Shown here one piece after another: positions 20,775 through 29,233 of a stretch of 64,000 nt of DNA. This stretch comes from Roseibium album. GTDB taxonomy: Bacteria > Pseudomonadota > Alphaproteobacteria > Rhizobiales > Stappiaceae. A program made the position numbers and the translations under genes. Every line of letters begins with the position of its first letter. Position 1 is the first letter of the stretch. The DNA lies in contig NZ_CXWE01000002.1 of assembly GCF_001404515.1 (NCBI RefSeq), positions 496,001-560,000 on the forward strand, given 5' to 3'. The notes beneath the pieces are model-generated. The model did not search any database, was not told where the DNA came from, and saw nothing but the letters and a program-made list of their open reading frames with translations.

Positions 20775-22007
20775 TTAACCCTTCACACTGCCGGCCGTCA
20801 GGCCCTGCACAAGGAAGCGTTCGAACCAGAGGAAAATGACGAGGACAGGCACGGTCGCGATAACCGCACCCGCCATCAGGTGTTGACGAGGCACCTCGGA
20901 GGAATTCAGGGATACGACGCCCCGTGACAAGGTGAAGATGTCCGGATTGTCCAGGAACATGAAAGCGAACAGGAACTCGTTCCAGGCAATCATGAAGACG
21001 TATAGCGACACGGAGGCGAGCGCCGGCAACGACAGCGGCAACGTAATCTTGAGGATCACACCGACCCGCGACAGGCCGTCCATCAGTCCCGCCTCTTCCA
21101 GTTCGGACGGCAGCCCGCGGAAATAGCCCTGCAGCATGTAGAGCGCGACGGGTATGGTTGTCGCCGGATAGACGACCAACAGGCCGGTCAGCGTGTTGCG
21201 CAGACCGAGCTGCGAGAAGACCGCATAGAGCGGGATTACAAGCACGATTGCCGGGACCATGTAGATCAGGAGTACCGAGCGCGCCAGAAACGCCTGCCCG
21301 GGAAAGCGCAAGCGTGAAACCGCATAGGCCCCGGGCACAGAAAAGAGCAGCGTCAGAACCACGGTCGCGACCGAAACATAGGCGGACACCAGCAGGTAAC
21401 GGCCGAAATTGAATTGTGTGAACAATTCGACATAGGACCGCAGCAGGCCGTCCAGTCCCTGCGAAAAATCAATCGAAAGGTCCAGCGGATTGGCCAGGAG
21501 CGTCTGCTGGCTTTTCAGGGACGTCATCACCATGACGTAGAACGGCAAGGCCACGATGATGGTGAAGACAACAAAGCCGATTCCCTTGGCAACACGGATA
21601 TAGACCACTTCGCGTTCGTAGCGGCTCATCGGTCCGAGCCTGGCACCTGACAGGCAAACACTGGTTGCCCAGGTGGCACCTAGGACGAACAAGATCAGTG
21701 CCAGACCCTGCCAGACCGGCACGATACCAATTGGCAGATTGAACGGCGCGGCAAAGGACCCGATCATGAGGATCAGGAACAGCGTGATGGCAGACCATAC
21801 CCAGGCGGGCATGCCGCTGCTTTTCTCCGAAGACTGCCGCCATACGAAGACAAGAGCGCTCGCCAGACCGGCAACCCCGGCTGCAGTTGCCTGTGGCAGT
21901 GCAACCTCGCCCGTGATCAGCGTCAACGTCACAGCGATGACGACGATTGCAGTAACACCCCAGACAAGGCCCGTGACGGCTGCAATCAGGATACTGCCCG
22001 GTCTCAT
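20775..22007 (-). CDS. Sugar ABC permease (MalG class) with extra N-terminal membrane region
   Basis: This 410-residue permease is about 130 residues longer than the usual MalG-type protein. The extra N-terminal part contains roughly four hydrophobic segments (about 5-33, 40-56, 68-88, 95-116) before the normal six-helix core. The core keeps the coupling loop EEAGLMDGLSRVGVILKITLP. It starts with an ATG overlapping the stop of the partner permease (ATGA). Together with 22004-23308 it forms the pore of the LacI-regulated transporter. The role of the added helices is unknown. Confidence 0.85.
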   Translation of the reverse strand: MRPGSILIAAVTGLVWGVTAIVVIAVTLTLITGEVALPQATAAGVAGLASALVFVWRQSSEKSSGMPAWVWSAITLFLILMIGSFAAPFNLPIGIVPVWQGLALILFVLGATWATSVCLSGARLGPMSRYEREVVYIRVAKGIGFVVFTIIVALPFYVMVMTSLKSQQTLLANPLDLSIDFSQGLDGLLRSYVELFTQFNFGRYLLVSAYVSVATVVLTLLFSVPGAYAVSRLRFPGQAFLARSVLLIYMVPAIVLVIPLYAVFSQLGLRNTLTGLLVVYPATTIPVALYMLQGYFRGLPSELEEAGLMDGLSRVGVILKITLPLSLPALASVSLYVFMIAWNEFLFAFMFLDNPDIFTLSRGVVSLNSSEVPRQHLMAGAVIATVPVLVIFLWFERFLVQGLTAGSVKG

Positions 22008-23308
22008 AGCCCTTCCTCCTTCGGTGAAAAGCGGATGAACAGGGTTGCAAAGGTGACCAGGACGACAAAGACCACAACGGCCACCGCCGCGCCCGCCCCA
22101 AGATTGGAGAGCGCAAAACCCTGTTCATAAACATCGACAGTGAGTGTCCGTGTTCCGGCGTTGCCGCCGGTAAGCAGGAAGATGTCGTCGAACTTGTTGA
22201 AGGTCCAGATGAACCTGAGCAGAAACAGCACGGACAGGATGCCCATCAGCTGCGGCAGGGACAGGTACCAGAACTGCTGCAGCGGTGTTGCCCCGTCCAT
22301 CTCTGCGGCCTCGTACATATCGGTGTTGATCGACTGCATACGCGCCAGAATGAACAGGAAGGACAGCGGGAAATAACGCCAGGCCTCGAACGCGATCACG
22401 GTCGTCAGCGCCAGCGGAAACTCCATCGGGATTCCGAACAGCGAATATTCGATTGCGCGTTGGCCGAAGAAATTGATGGGGTCCGCGACGACGCCCATCT
22501 TGGTCAGAAGCGCATTCACGGTTCCGGAAAACGGATCGAACAGGACGACCCAAGTGAAGGCCACCGCAATCACCGGCGAGACATAGGGAAACAGGAACAA
22601 TCCCCGCACGAACCCCCTGCCGACAAACGTCGTATGGAGCAGCTGCGCAGCGAACAGGCCCAGCACCAAAGCACCCCCGGTTCCGAAGATCGTGTAGTAG
22701 AACGTCACCCGCAGAACCGACCAGAATTCATCCGCGCTGAAAATCCTCCGGAAGTTTTCCAGGGAGAAATCGAAATTGGTGAGGATGTTGTCCGCATCCC
22801 CTTCTATGACGGGCTTGCTTGCCCGTTCGGGTCTGTTGGCGGCAAGGAAAGCATCCGTTACCGTGCCTTCCAGTTTCAGCCGTTCGCGCCACCCCGGGTC
22901 AACCGTACCGATTGTGCAGGTCAGATCCCGTCCGCTCATCGCACAATCCTCGGGAAGTGCCGTCACGTTGAACCCTTCCGGCACCTCATCGGTCAGAACG
23001 ACGTTGCGAACTTCCGCGTCCTGGGACGAATTGCGCAGGCGATACTGGATTTCCGCGCTGTCCCCGGCCGCCGCGGGTTTGCCGCGCACGCGCTCGTTGA
23101 CCAGCACTGTGGGAGGACGCAGATCGGCAAGTTGCACCGGCTTCACGCTGATCCAGAAATTGGCCAGCAGCGGACCGGCAACAATTATCAGAATAATCGC
23201 AAATGTCGGCGCGAGCATCAGATAGGCCAGCCACATCTCACGGCGCTGCATGGGACCGATGCCTTTTGGCGGTCCGGACGAGTCCTGTTGTTGGTTCTGT
23301 GCGCTCAT
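22004..23308 (-). CDS. Sugar ABC permease (MalF class) with a DUF11-like periplasmic insertion
   Basis: This 434-residue permease has its first helix at about 28-52 and the remaining helices after residue 195. The loop between them (about 59-172) contains a beta-sandwich-like repeat resembling DUF11 domains: IQYRLRNSSQDAEVRNVVLTDEVPEGF, then two cysteines (C122, C131) in a CAMSG...CTIGTV pattern suited to a periplasmic disulfide. E. coli MalF also carries a periplasmic P2 insertion, but I see no similarity to it. The coupling loop AAEMDGATPLQQFWYLSLP is intact. It follows a 202-base spacer with several hairpins. Confidence 0.85.
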   Translation of the reverse strand: MSAQNQQQDSSGPPKGIGPMQRREMWLAYLMLAPTFAIILIIVAGPLLANFWISVKPVQLADLRPPTVLVNERVRGKPAAAGDSAEIQYRLRNSSQDAEVRNVVLTDEVPEGFNVTALPEDCAMSGRDLTCTIGTVDPGWRERLKLEGTVTDAFLAANRPERASKPVIEGDADNILTNFDFSLENFRRIFSADEFWSVLRVTFYYTIFGTGGALVLGLFAAQLLHTTFVGRGFVRGLFLFPYVSPVIAVAFTWVVLFDPFSGTVNALLTKMGVVADPINFFGQRAIEYSLFGIPMEFPLALTTVIAFEAWRYFPLSFLFILARMQSINTDMYEAAEMDGATPLQQFWYLSLPQLMGILSVLFLLRFIWTFNKFDDIFLLTGGNAGTRTLTVDVYEQGFALSNLGAGAAVAVVVFVVLVTFATLFIRFSPKEEGL

Positions 23309-23510
23309 GGCTCTAGAGCCCTTTTCTGGAATAAGATGTCACTCGAATTCGAGCAGCGCCGGAACAAATCGTCCCCGGCCTCCCGCAAAGACGATTGCGG
23401 GAAGAAGTTCGTGTCGGGATCGGGCGCGGGCAAACTCCATGCCCGATCCGAAAGATTTGAAGATGGGAGCGATCCGCCCGCTCGCGGGCGGATCAGCACG
23501 TTTCCAGGCG
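23309..23510 (-). repeat. Cluster of hairpins between binding-protein and permease genes
   Basis: The spacer holds four or five inverted repeats in series: GATCCGCCCGC/GCGGGCGGATC (23471-23494, 11 bp perfect), GGATCGGGC/GCCCGATCC (23417-23449), CCCGCAA/TTGCGGG (23382-23401), CTCGAATTCGAG (23342-23353) and GGCTCTAGAGCC (23309-23320), the last touching the permease start codon. They probably protect the binding-protein mRNA or attenuate permease expression, as REP elements do between malE and malF. No gene is present. Confidence 0.65.
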
Positions 23511-24860
23511 TTACTGGATCTTGGCCAGCTCTTCGTTGAGCTTGGCAACGGTTGCAGCCGCATCCCGCTCATCATCGATGTACTCGCGCACGAGCCGGTT
23601 GATCACCTGGCTGTTGATGATCTTGGAGGCGAGCGAAAGCTGGCCTTCTGTGACACCCCATCGGCTGGCCGTGTCCAGACCGGCAACAATCGTCTTGATG
23701 GTCTCCGGATCATAGAGTTCGGTCAACGGTGCCTTGCGATCGACGCCGACCGGGAGCTTTGACCAGCCGTCGATAAATGCCGTTGCATTGTCCGCATTGC
23801 CGCGACGGATCGGGAACTTGCCTTCAGGCGCGATCGACAACGTCGACATGTAGCCGTCATCCATCGAGAATTCGATAAACTGCATCGCCGCTTCCGTATC
23901 CGCGTCATTGGTGATGCCGAAATAGCGGACGTCGCCCCAGGCTGCGCCATCGGGATTGGACGGTCCGCTCAGCGTGGTTACGACACCGGTCTTCGACGCC
24001 AGTTCCTTCGAAGTCGGATCGTCGGTGATGGTCGGTGGCGCGCTGTCACGCAGACCGGCGAGTTCATCCAGAATGAAAGGGGACCAGATGATCATTGCGG
24101 CTTTGCCGGCAAAGTAAAGTTCCCGCGACTGCTTCCAGAAAAGATCGCCCGGAGGAGAAGCCTTGGCAATTGCCTTGTAGAAATCCAGCGCTTCGATGGT
24201 TTTCTTTTCATCCAGCGCCTTGAAGCCGTTCCCGTCAACAGGCGTCACGCCGTTGGCGAGAAGAACATGCTCGAGCACCTGGCTCATGAAGTTCTCGTCG
24301 ATCTTGGTCGCGGCAACGAAGGCGAACATTTCCGGTGGATTGTGCAGTTTCTCCACAGCGGCCAGAATGTTCTCGTAGCTGTCCGGAGCGGCCAGGCCAT
24401 TCTCTTCAAAAAGGTCTTTCCGATAGACCACCATCTGGGTCCAGCCGTCGACCGGAACCGAGGCGATCCCGCCTTCCACTGCCGCCATTGCTACGGCACC
24501 GGGAGCGAAAGTGTCGGTCCCGAGCGCTTCAACCACTTCGGTTGCCGCTTCCGTATCCAGGATACCGGCTTCCGCCCAGGGCAAAGCATATTGCAGGGTG
24601 TGATAGATCACATCCGGCAGGTCGCCAGCCGCAAACGCAGCCGTGGCACGGGTGCCAAGATCGGATTCAGACACCGGAATGACGTCGACTTCAATGCCTG
24701 TCTTGTCCTTGAAGGCTGCCGCCAGTTCTTCCTGCTTGGCCAGACGCTCGGGTTGTTCCTCCGTCGTCCAGAAGCGCAGTGTGTCTGCTTCGGCCGCAGT
24801 CAACCCGAGCGCAAGCACGCCGGCGATGGTCGAGGCCAGGAATTTACTCCTCCCAAACAT
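23511..24860 (-). CDS. Sugar ABC transporter substrate-binding protein
   Basis: This 449-residue family-1 extracellular solute-binding protein has a signal peptide (about 1-25, ending TAAEA) and begins its mature part with DTLRFWTTEEQPERLAKQEELAAAF, the usual first lobe. It delivers substrate to the unusual permease pair downstream. AGGGAG lies 6 bases before the ATG and overlaps the end of the lacI-type gene, so both are on one transcript. The ligand is not visible from sequence; context suggests an alpha-glycoside such as a glycosylglycerate. Confidence 0.87.
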   Translation of the reverse strand: MFGRSKFLASTIAGVLALGLTAAEADTLRFWTTEEQPERLAKQEELAAAFKDKTGIEVDVIPVSESDLGTRATAAFAAGDLPDVIYHTLQYALPWAEAGILDTEAATEVVEALGTDTFAPGAVAMAAVEGGIASVPVDGWTQMVVYRKDLFEENGLAAPDSYENILAAVEKLHNPPEMFAFVAATKIDENFMSQVLEHVLLANGVTPVDGNGFKALDEKKTIEALDFYKAIAKASPPGDLFWKQSRELYFAGKAAMIIWSPFILDELAGLRDSAPPTITDDPTSKELASKTGVVTTLSGPSNPDGAAWGDVRYFGITNDADTEAAMQFIEFSMDDGYMSTLSIAPEGKFPIRRGNADNATAFIDGWSKLPVGVDRKAPLTELYDPETIKTIVAGLDTASRWGVTEGQLSLASKIINSQVINRLVREYIDDERDAAATVAKLNEELAKIQ

Positions 24861-24861
24861 T

Positions 24862-25968
24862 TCATTCTCCCTTACTGCCAGAAAGTGGCTGTTGGTTCAG
24901 CCGGTTCCGGAGCGCAAGTGCCAGCGCTTCCGAGGTCATGGACGGTGCGCCGTCAGAGGCGCGCCGGATTAGTTTCGCCTTGGCAAGAGCCTGCAGACTT
25001 TGAGGTGATTTGCCGTCGAGCACGTCGATAAGCATGCGGGCAACCCGGCCGCCTGCTTCCTGTGCGCTCTGTGAAAACGTGGTCAGCGGCGGGTCGAGAT
25101 ACTCCCCCACGGGCAATCCGTCATATCCGATGACGGTTACGTCAGATCCTGCCTGAAGGCCGAGTTTTCGGCAGAACTGCACGGCACCTATGGCAAGCGC
25201 ATCGGTCGCGCACAGGAGTGCCGTTGGCGGTGCATCCAGTGAAAGTAGCGTCTCCGCACCCTTGAAGCCGCCTTTTTCGCTGATCGCCTGGAGTGTTTCG
25301 AGATCCTGGTCGTGTGCCAGTCCGAGAGCTTCCAGTCCTTGCCTGTAGCCGTCGCGGCGTTGGCGGGCAAAATTCAGGTCAAGCGATCCACCCAAAAACC
25401 CTATTCGCTCATGGCCAAGACTGTAGAGATGCCGGACGCCATCAGCGAAGGTTGTCTCGTTGTCGATATCGAACCATGCGTAGCTGGACGGATCGCCGGT
25501 TCGTCCATGCGCGACAAACGGGAATTTCTGTTCCATGAGGTAGGCAATACGCGGGTCGTCGACTTCCGTTCTTGTGACGATAAATCCGTCCACTTTCCGC
25601 CGCGCGATAAGCCGTTTCAACGTCGTGATCAGGTGTTCGCGCGAATGTGCCGTTGTCACCAGCAGATCCAGGCCAAGTTCATCAAGAGCTCGCGCGATTC
25701 CATCAATGAATTCGGCCAGGAACGGATCCGCGCCATTGCCATGCCCGACAGGGATCACGATGCCAAGCGTATCCTGCCGCCCACGCTTGAGGTTTCTTGC
25801 CGTCGCTGACGGCTGGTAACCCAGCTCTTGCACGGCCTTCAGGATTCGCTTGCGGGTATTTTCCGAAATGTCCGTGTAGTTGTTGAGGACGCGCGAAACG
25901 GTTCCCTTGGCAACGCCGACATGGCGAGCCACATCGTCAATCGTGACGGAACCGCGAAGACGCGACAT
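24862..25968 (-). CDS. LacI-family transcriptional repressor
   Basis: This 368-residue regulator has a LacI helix-turn-helix (TIDDVARHVGVAKGTVSRVLNN, residues about 9-30), the hinge helix region QPSATARNLKRG, and a periplasmic-binding-like effector domain with TALLCATDALAIGAV. It starts with a GGGAGG site 4 bases from ATG and is first in the operon with the binding protein, permeases, hydrolase and ATPase. Tandem palindromes centred 83-115 bp upstream of its ATG are the likely autoregulatory operators. The effector is probably the transported sugar or its product. Confidence 0.92.
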   Translation of the reverse strand: MSRLRGSVTIDDVARHVGVAKGTVSRVLNNYTDISENTRKRILKAVQELGYQPSATARNLKRGRQDTLGIVIPVGHGNGADPFLAEFIDGIARALDELGLDLLVTTAHSREHLITTLKRLIARRKVDGFIVTRTEVDDPRIAYLMEQKFPFVAHGRTGDPSSYAWFDIDNETTFADGVRHLYSLGHERIGFLGGSLDLNFARQRRDGYRQGLEALGLAHDQDLETLQAISEKGGFKGAETLLSLDAPPTALLCATDALAIGAVQFCRKLGLQAGSDVTVIGYDGLPVGEYLDPPLTTFSQSAQEAGGRVARMLIDVLDGKSPQSLQALAKAKLIRRASDGAPSMTSEALALALRNRLNQQPLSGSKGE

Positions 25969-26385
25969 ATTTCCTCCCTATGGGCATTTGGTGCCCGATT
26001 TCGACCGCATGCGGAATGAGATCCGAAACGGCATTTATTGAAAATAAGTGTCACAAAACCGGTTTTGTAAGTCAACAAAATCGGTTTTGTGACGAAAGAA
26101 AAGATTTTTCGCATTGCGGCAACGTGCTGGCGACAAAGCAAAACCTTGTTGAAACTTGTTTCGGAAAACAGGGGTTATGGATGGTTCCTTGAGGCAATCT
26201 GAAGCCAACCAGCGACGACACCGGTTCGGTCAGTCGTATTCAGGCTGACCATTCCTCATTGCGGCACACTGTTTGCGTGGCTGCACCAGGCTGGGACCTG
26301 TTTCCTGCTCTCAATCTTCACACAGTCATCCCAAGCGGCAATGAGAAAAGAAACCGACCTTGCCGTCTTCCGGTCCATACGAGGC
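25969..26385. other. Intergenic region between the LacI gene and rbsD
   Basis: This 417-base stretch holds the LacI operator pair (26051-26094) and an AT-rich promoter-like zone next to it. The part nearer rbsD (26120-26385) shows no gene or repeat I can support. Confidence 0.6.
26051..26094. promoter_or_regulatory. Tandem LacI-type operators
   Basis: A perfect 16-base palindrome ACAAAACCGGTTTTGT (26054-26069) is followed by a one-mismatch copy ACAAAATCGGTTTTGT (26076-26091), centre to centre 22 bp, two helical turns. The whole is bounded by GTCACAAAACCG and its exact inverse CGGTTTTGTGAC. An even-length palindrome centred on CG is characteristic of LacI-family sites. It lies 83-126 bp upstream of the LacI gene start. 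Confidence 0.7.
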
Positions 26386-26796
26386 TCAAAAGGGAACGGA
26401 AGAAACCAGTATGATGTTGGCATAGGGTGTGACTTCGCCCGTGCGCACGACAGCCCGAGCCTGCTGGCTGCGTGCCTTGAAGTCATCATGCAATACACGG
26501 ACCTGCTCAATCGGCTTGCCGGTTTCCGCCTCCCAGTGCGCCAACTTCACCTCGATCCTTGTAACCAGCTCCGGCCCCGCTTCTTCGGCAAAAATCGCCT
26601 TTTCGACGATCAGTTCCCTGGACAGCGCATCGAACACATCGAAAAAGCTTGGGATTCCGGGCGAGACTGCCAGGTCGATCACTCTGACATTGGGCGGCAC
26701 AGGAAGCCCTGCATCCGCGATCACGATCTCGTCCATGTGCCCGAGCGAGGCCACGAGCTTGCTGAGGTGACGATTGAGGAGAGGCGTGCGTTTCAT
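26386..26796 (-). CDS. rbsD: D-ribose pyranase (RbsD/FucU family)
   Basis: This roughly 136-residue protein begins MKRTPLLNRHLSKLVASLGHMDEIVIADAGLPVP, a close match to RbsD with the conserved active-site His (GH) and D of ADAGLP. RbsD interconverts beta-pyranose and beta-furanose forms of ribose. A GTG nine bases upstream is an alternative start. No ribose transporter or ribokinase is adjacent, so the gene is isolated. The next gene downstream (lacI-type) is over 400 bp away. Confidence 0.88.
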   Translation of the reverse strand: MKRTPLLNRHLSKLVASLGHMDEIVIADAGLPVPPNVRVIDLAVSPGIPSFFDVFDALSRELIVEKAIFAEEAGPELVTRIEVKLAHWEAETGKPIEQVRVLHDDFKARSQQARAVVRTGEVTPYANIILVSSVPF

Positions 26797-27197
26797 GGCA
26801 TTCACTTCAAGCTTTTTCAGTCTTCCGGAGCGCGCCGGAAAAGTTTTTCATCGGCCAGCCTAACCCTTTCCTGAACAACCGCCAACCCGATCGTGTCGCC
26901 ACGACAACCGCTCCGTATTCGCTCATCTTCGGCAGTCGGATCATCGACCGTTTCAAGGTCTTGGGTGTCGGCAAAAATATCGCCACGGAAAGCCTTTCCA
27001 AGATTTCTACCGCATCGAATTGCCGGCTTGCCCACCCTCATTAAACAACCCAAAGTTTTGTTTGAATCTGGCATCAGGCGAATTGGCGAGAGATTAAACT
27101 TCTGACCAGTTTTGTACAAAGAATCGTAACCCGGCTGCTTGAGCAAACTGCTGAAAGAACCGGACTGCGAAAGAGCGAAAAGAAATCCAGTTCACTT
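26797..27197. other. Intergenic region upstream of rbsD without a supported gene
   Basis: About 400 bases between rbsD and the divergent hypothetical gene. Minus-strand frames are open at 26817-27146 and 26807-27001, but they show no recognisable family, no good ribosome site and uneven composition. The region could be a decayed gene, perhaps once upstream of rbsD in the same operon, or simply promoter DNA for both neighbours. No strong palindrome was found. Confidence 0.4.
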
Positions 27198-27752
27198 TTG
27201 CGAAGACGGAATCAGACGGACGCCGAGTGGGAAAATGAGGTCCAGGCGTTCATCAAGGAACACAGCAAACGGTTAAAGGACATGCCGCCCGACCCTAGAA
27301 GAAGCTATCCCGCCACGTCCAAGAGCTGGGACATAAAACCATTCGGGCGGGCGATCGAGATACCGTACTCTGACAACTTTTCCGCTGAAGAGTACACAAG
27401 GTTGAAACGTGGCCTGATCCCTGAGGCAATGGAAGAAAAGTGGTTCATTTATTTCGAAGATCACGAATTGCATTTCCATAGGGGCTGGACAGGCCAAGGC
27501 ATTTTTCGCGTTGAATTACAGGAAGATGAGTCCGGTGACGCGTCAGTCAAGAGAGCCTTATTTGCAACCGACGACGCTGTGTCCGACATGGTGCACCTGG
27601 TGGAACTGCTCCGGTTTCTGGTTGGCAATTTACTGCTTGATCGTCGCCTTCCATTTCCCAGGTCAATGTCCTCGAGTGAGCCCGCTCCGGGCGTGATTCA
27701 GCATTCCTTTTCCGGCACGGGATATCCTGAAAAAACACTCGACAAAAAATAG
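27198..27752 (+). CDS. Conserved hypothetical protein
   Basis: I do not recognise a named family. The 184-residue protein is charged and cytoplasmic. It has a striking central block, EKWFIYFEDHELHFHRGWTG, then IFRVELQED and a helical C-terminal part (MVHLVELLRFLVGNLLL). This aromatic-rich beta segment is reminiscent of widespread small hypothetical proteins. The start is a TTG without a clear ribosome site; an ATG at 27282 is the only good alternative but would remove 28 residues. The frame is open back to a stop at 27063 with no ATG or GTG in it. Confidence 0.6.
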   Translation: MRRRNQTDAEWENEVQAFIKEHSKRLKDMPPDPRRSYPATSKSWDIKPFGRAIEIPYSDNFSAEEYTRLKRGLIPEAMEEKWFIYFEDHELHFHRGWTGQGIFRVELQEDESGDASVKRALFATDDAVSDMVHLVELLRFLVGNLLLDRRLPFPRSMSSSEPAPGVIQHSFSGTGYPEKTLDKK

Positions 27753-27827
27753 TGGAACTGTACCGACCTCAGCTGCATTGACGAGTACCTGAAGCCACCT
27801 TGCATCGCACCTCTCAGGTCCTGGCCG

Positions 27828-28199
27828 CTACTCCTCCGGCAAGTCTCCTTCCGGTGGCTGCCAGAGTTCGATCGCATTGCCTTCCGGATCGAGAAAACGA
27901 AAAAACCTGCCGTATTCCTCATCGTCATAGCCGAGTTCGGTGACCCCGTCTGCCTTCAGGCTTGCCATCAACGCGTCGATATCCGTGACCCGCAGATTGA
28001 TCATGAACCGGTTTTCGGCCGGTCCGAAATAGGACGTCTCGGATTTGAACGCCGCGACAACAGAAGGACCTGCATTCTGGTGCAGCCAGCTACCCAGACT
28101 GATGTCGAAGTGTTTCTTGTAAAACGCAGCTTGCTTGTCAGGGTCCGTGCTCTTGAAGAAAACCCCGCCGATGCCGTCGATTTTGCTGCCATGAGCCAT
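27828..28199 (-). CDS. VOC-family (glyoxalase/bleomycin resistance fold) protein
   Basis: This 123-residue protein is a vicinal-oxygen-chelate fold with paired beta-alpha-beta-beta-beta modules: IGGVFFKSTDPDKQAAFYKKHF, then FMINLRVTDIDALMASLKADGV and FFRFLDPEGNAIELWQPP, the typical closing strand with the metal-ligand Glu. Substrate is unknown. The ATG at 28199 is chosen because the domain begins there; a longer in-frame extension has no conserved residues. It is convergent with the hypothetical gene at 27198. Confidence 0.85.
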   Translation of the reverse strand: MAHGSKIDGIGGVFFKSTDPDKQAAFYKKHFDISLGSWLHQNAGPSVVAAFKSETSYFGPAENRFMINLRVTDIDALMASLKADGVTELGYDDEEYGRFFRFLDPEGNAIELWQPPEGDLPEE

Positions 28200-28305
28200 A
28201 TCCGCATGCCTTCTGTCTTGCGCTGGTGCCCCGCATCGAAGGATCATAAGTCGGGCATGACTGGGTGCCAACGAATTTTCGCAAGTTACTGCGGCTTCCA
28301 AAACG

Positions 28306-28332
28306 AAGAACGGCCCCGAGAGGGGCCGTTTG
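28306..28332 (-). terminator. Rho-independent terminator of the VPLPA-CTERM gene
   Basis: An 8-bp stem ACGGCCCC / GGGGCCGT (28310-28329) with loop GAGA lies just downstream of the minus-strand gene at 28354. On that strand it is followed by TTCTTCGTTTT, a T-rich tract. Confidence 0.75.
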
Positions 28333-28353
28333 ACAATGTCAGAACTCGAGGCT

Positions 28354-28968
28354 TCAGTTCTGTCGCGTTCGCCGCCTGACTATGCCCATCAGCATAACGC
28401 CACCGGCGAGAAGCGGAAGCGATGCGGGCAATGGGACGGTCGATACCGGTACCGTGGATACCGTAATCTCGTCAACGACAAGCTTCATGTATCTGGGACT
28501 GTAGCCCGGATAATAATAATTGCTTTGCACAGCCGCCGTCACCTCGAACTCGGAGGCTTTAAAATTCAAAAACGCACCGAGCGTAGAGGCAGAAGTTATC
28601 TGATAGGTATAGACGCCAGAAGTCGTACCTTTCGCAATGCGTGCGAAATCGATAACCGCCGCAAAGCGAGGCTGGTGCGCATAAATATTGTCAGATCCAA
28701 CAAATCTTGAATAGATACCGTTTGGGGCATTGTGAACCCCGATCAAGTCCTTTCCAACATACAAAGATGACAAACCGTCGAAACCGGGCCTGGATATTGT
28801 GGCTCCCAGACTGAAACCGATTCCATTGTATGCAGAAGTCAACACCGGAACAGAAAACTTAACTGTTAGCAGGTTGTTGACATCCGCGGTCATAGTTATC
28901 GCGTTTGCACCCTGCGCAATCGGAAAAAAACTTGCCAGAACGACAACCATTCGCATCAAAAACTTCAT
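28354..28968 (-). CDS. VPLPA-CTERM sorting-domain surface protein
   Basis: This 204-residue exported protein has a signal peptide (about 1-23, ending ANA), a beta-rich passenger and a C-terminal VPLPASLPLLAGGVMLMG segment followed by RRRTRQN. This motif-helix-arginine tail is the exosortase recognition signal of the PEP-CTERM class, in the VPLPA form typical of Rhodobacterales-like bacteria. Such proteins are often linked to exopolysaccharide or biofilm. No exosortase gene is in the window. Base composition around the gene is more AT-rich than its neighbours. Confidence 0.82.
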   Translation of the reverse strand: MKFLMRMVVVLASFFPIAQGANAITMTADVNNLLTVKFSVPVLTSAYNGIGFSLGATISRPGFDGLSSLYVGKDLIGVHNAPNGIYSRFVGSDNIYAHQPRFAAVIDFARIAKGTTSGVYTYQITSASTLGAFLNFKASEFEVTAAVQSNYYYPGYSPRYMKLVVDEITVSTVPVSTVPLPASLPLLAGGVMLMGIVRRRTRQN

Positions 28969-29233
28969 CGCACACCCCCAAATTTCTTAAACCCTGGGTA
29001 GCATTGCTTTTATTGAGGTTCAACATCAAAAAATCAAACATATACTAACACTTAGAAAGAAAGTTCAGCGAAAAACATGGATTGGCTACATTTAGAAAAC
29101 ACACCCTTGGCTGTGTCATAACTGTGAAATCAGCCGATGCACATCGCATTTTGCCATTGGTCGAAAGCGCGAGTTAAAAACGGGCAACTACGAGCGCCCT
29201 GCCGCGAAGTCTCATACCGGCAGCCGCTCCATT

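Noticed and set aside
26817..27146. Minus-strand open frame of 109 codons upstream of rbsD
   Set aside because: No recognisable family, no ribosome site and low-complexity charged composition; treated as non-coding or remnant.
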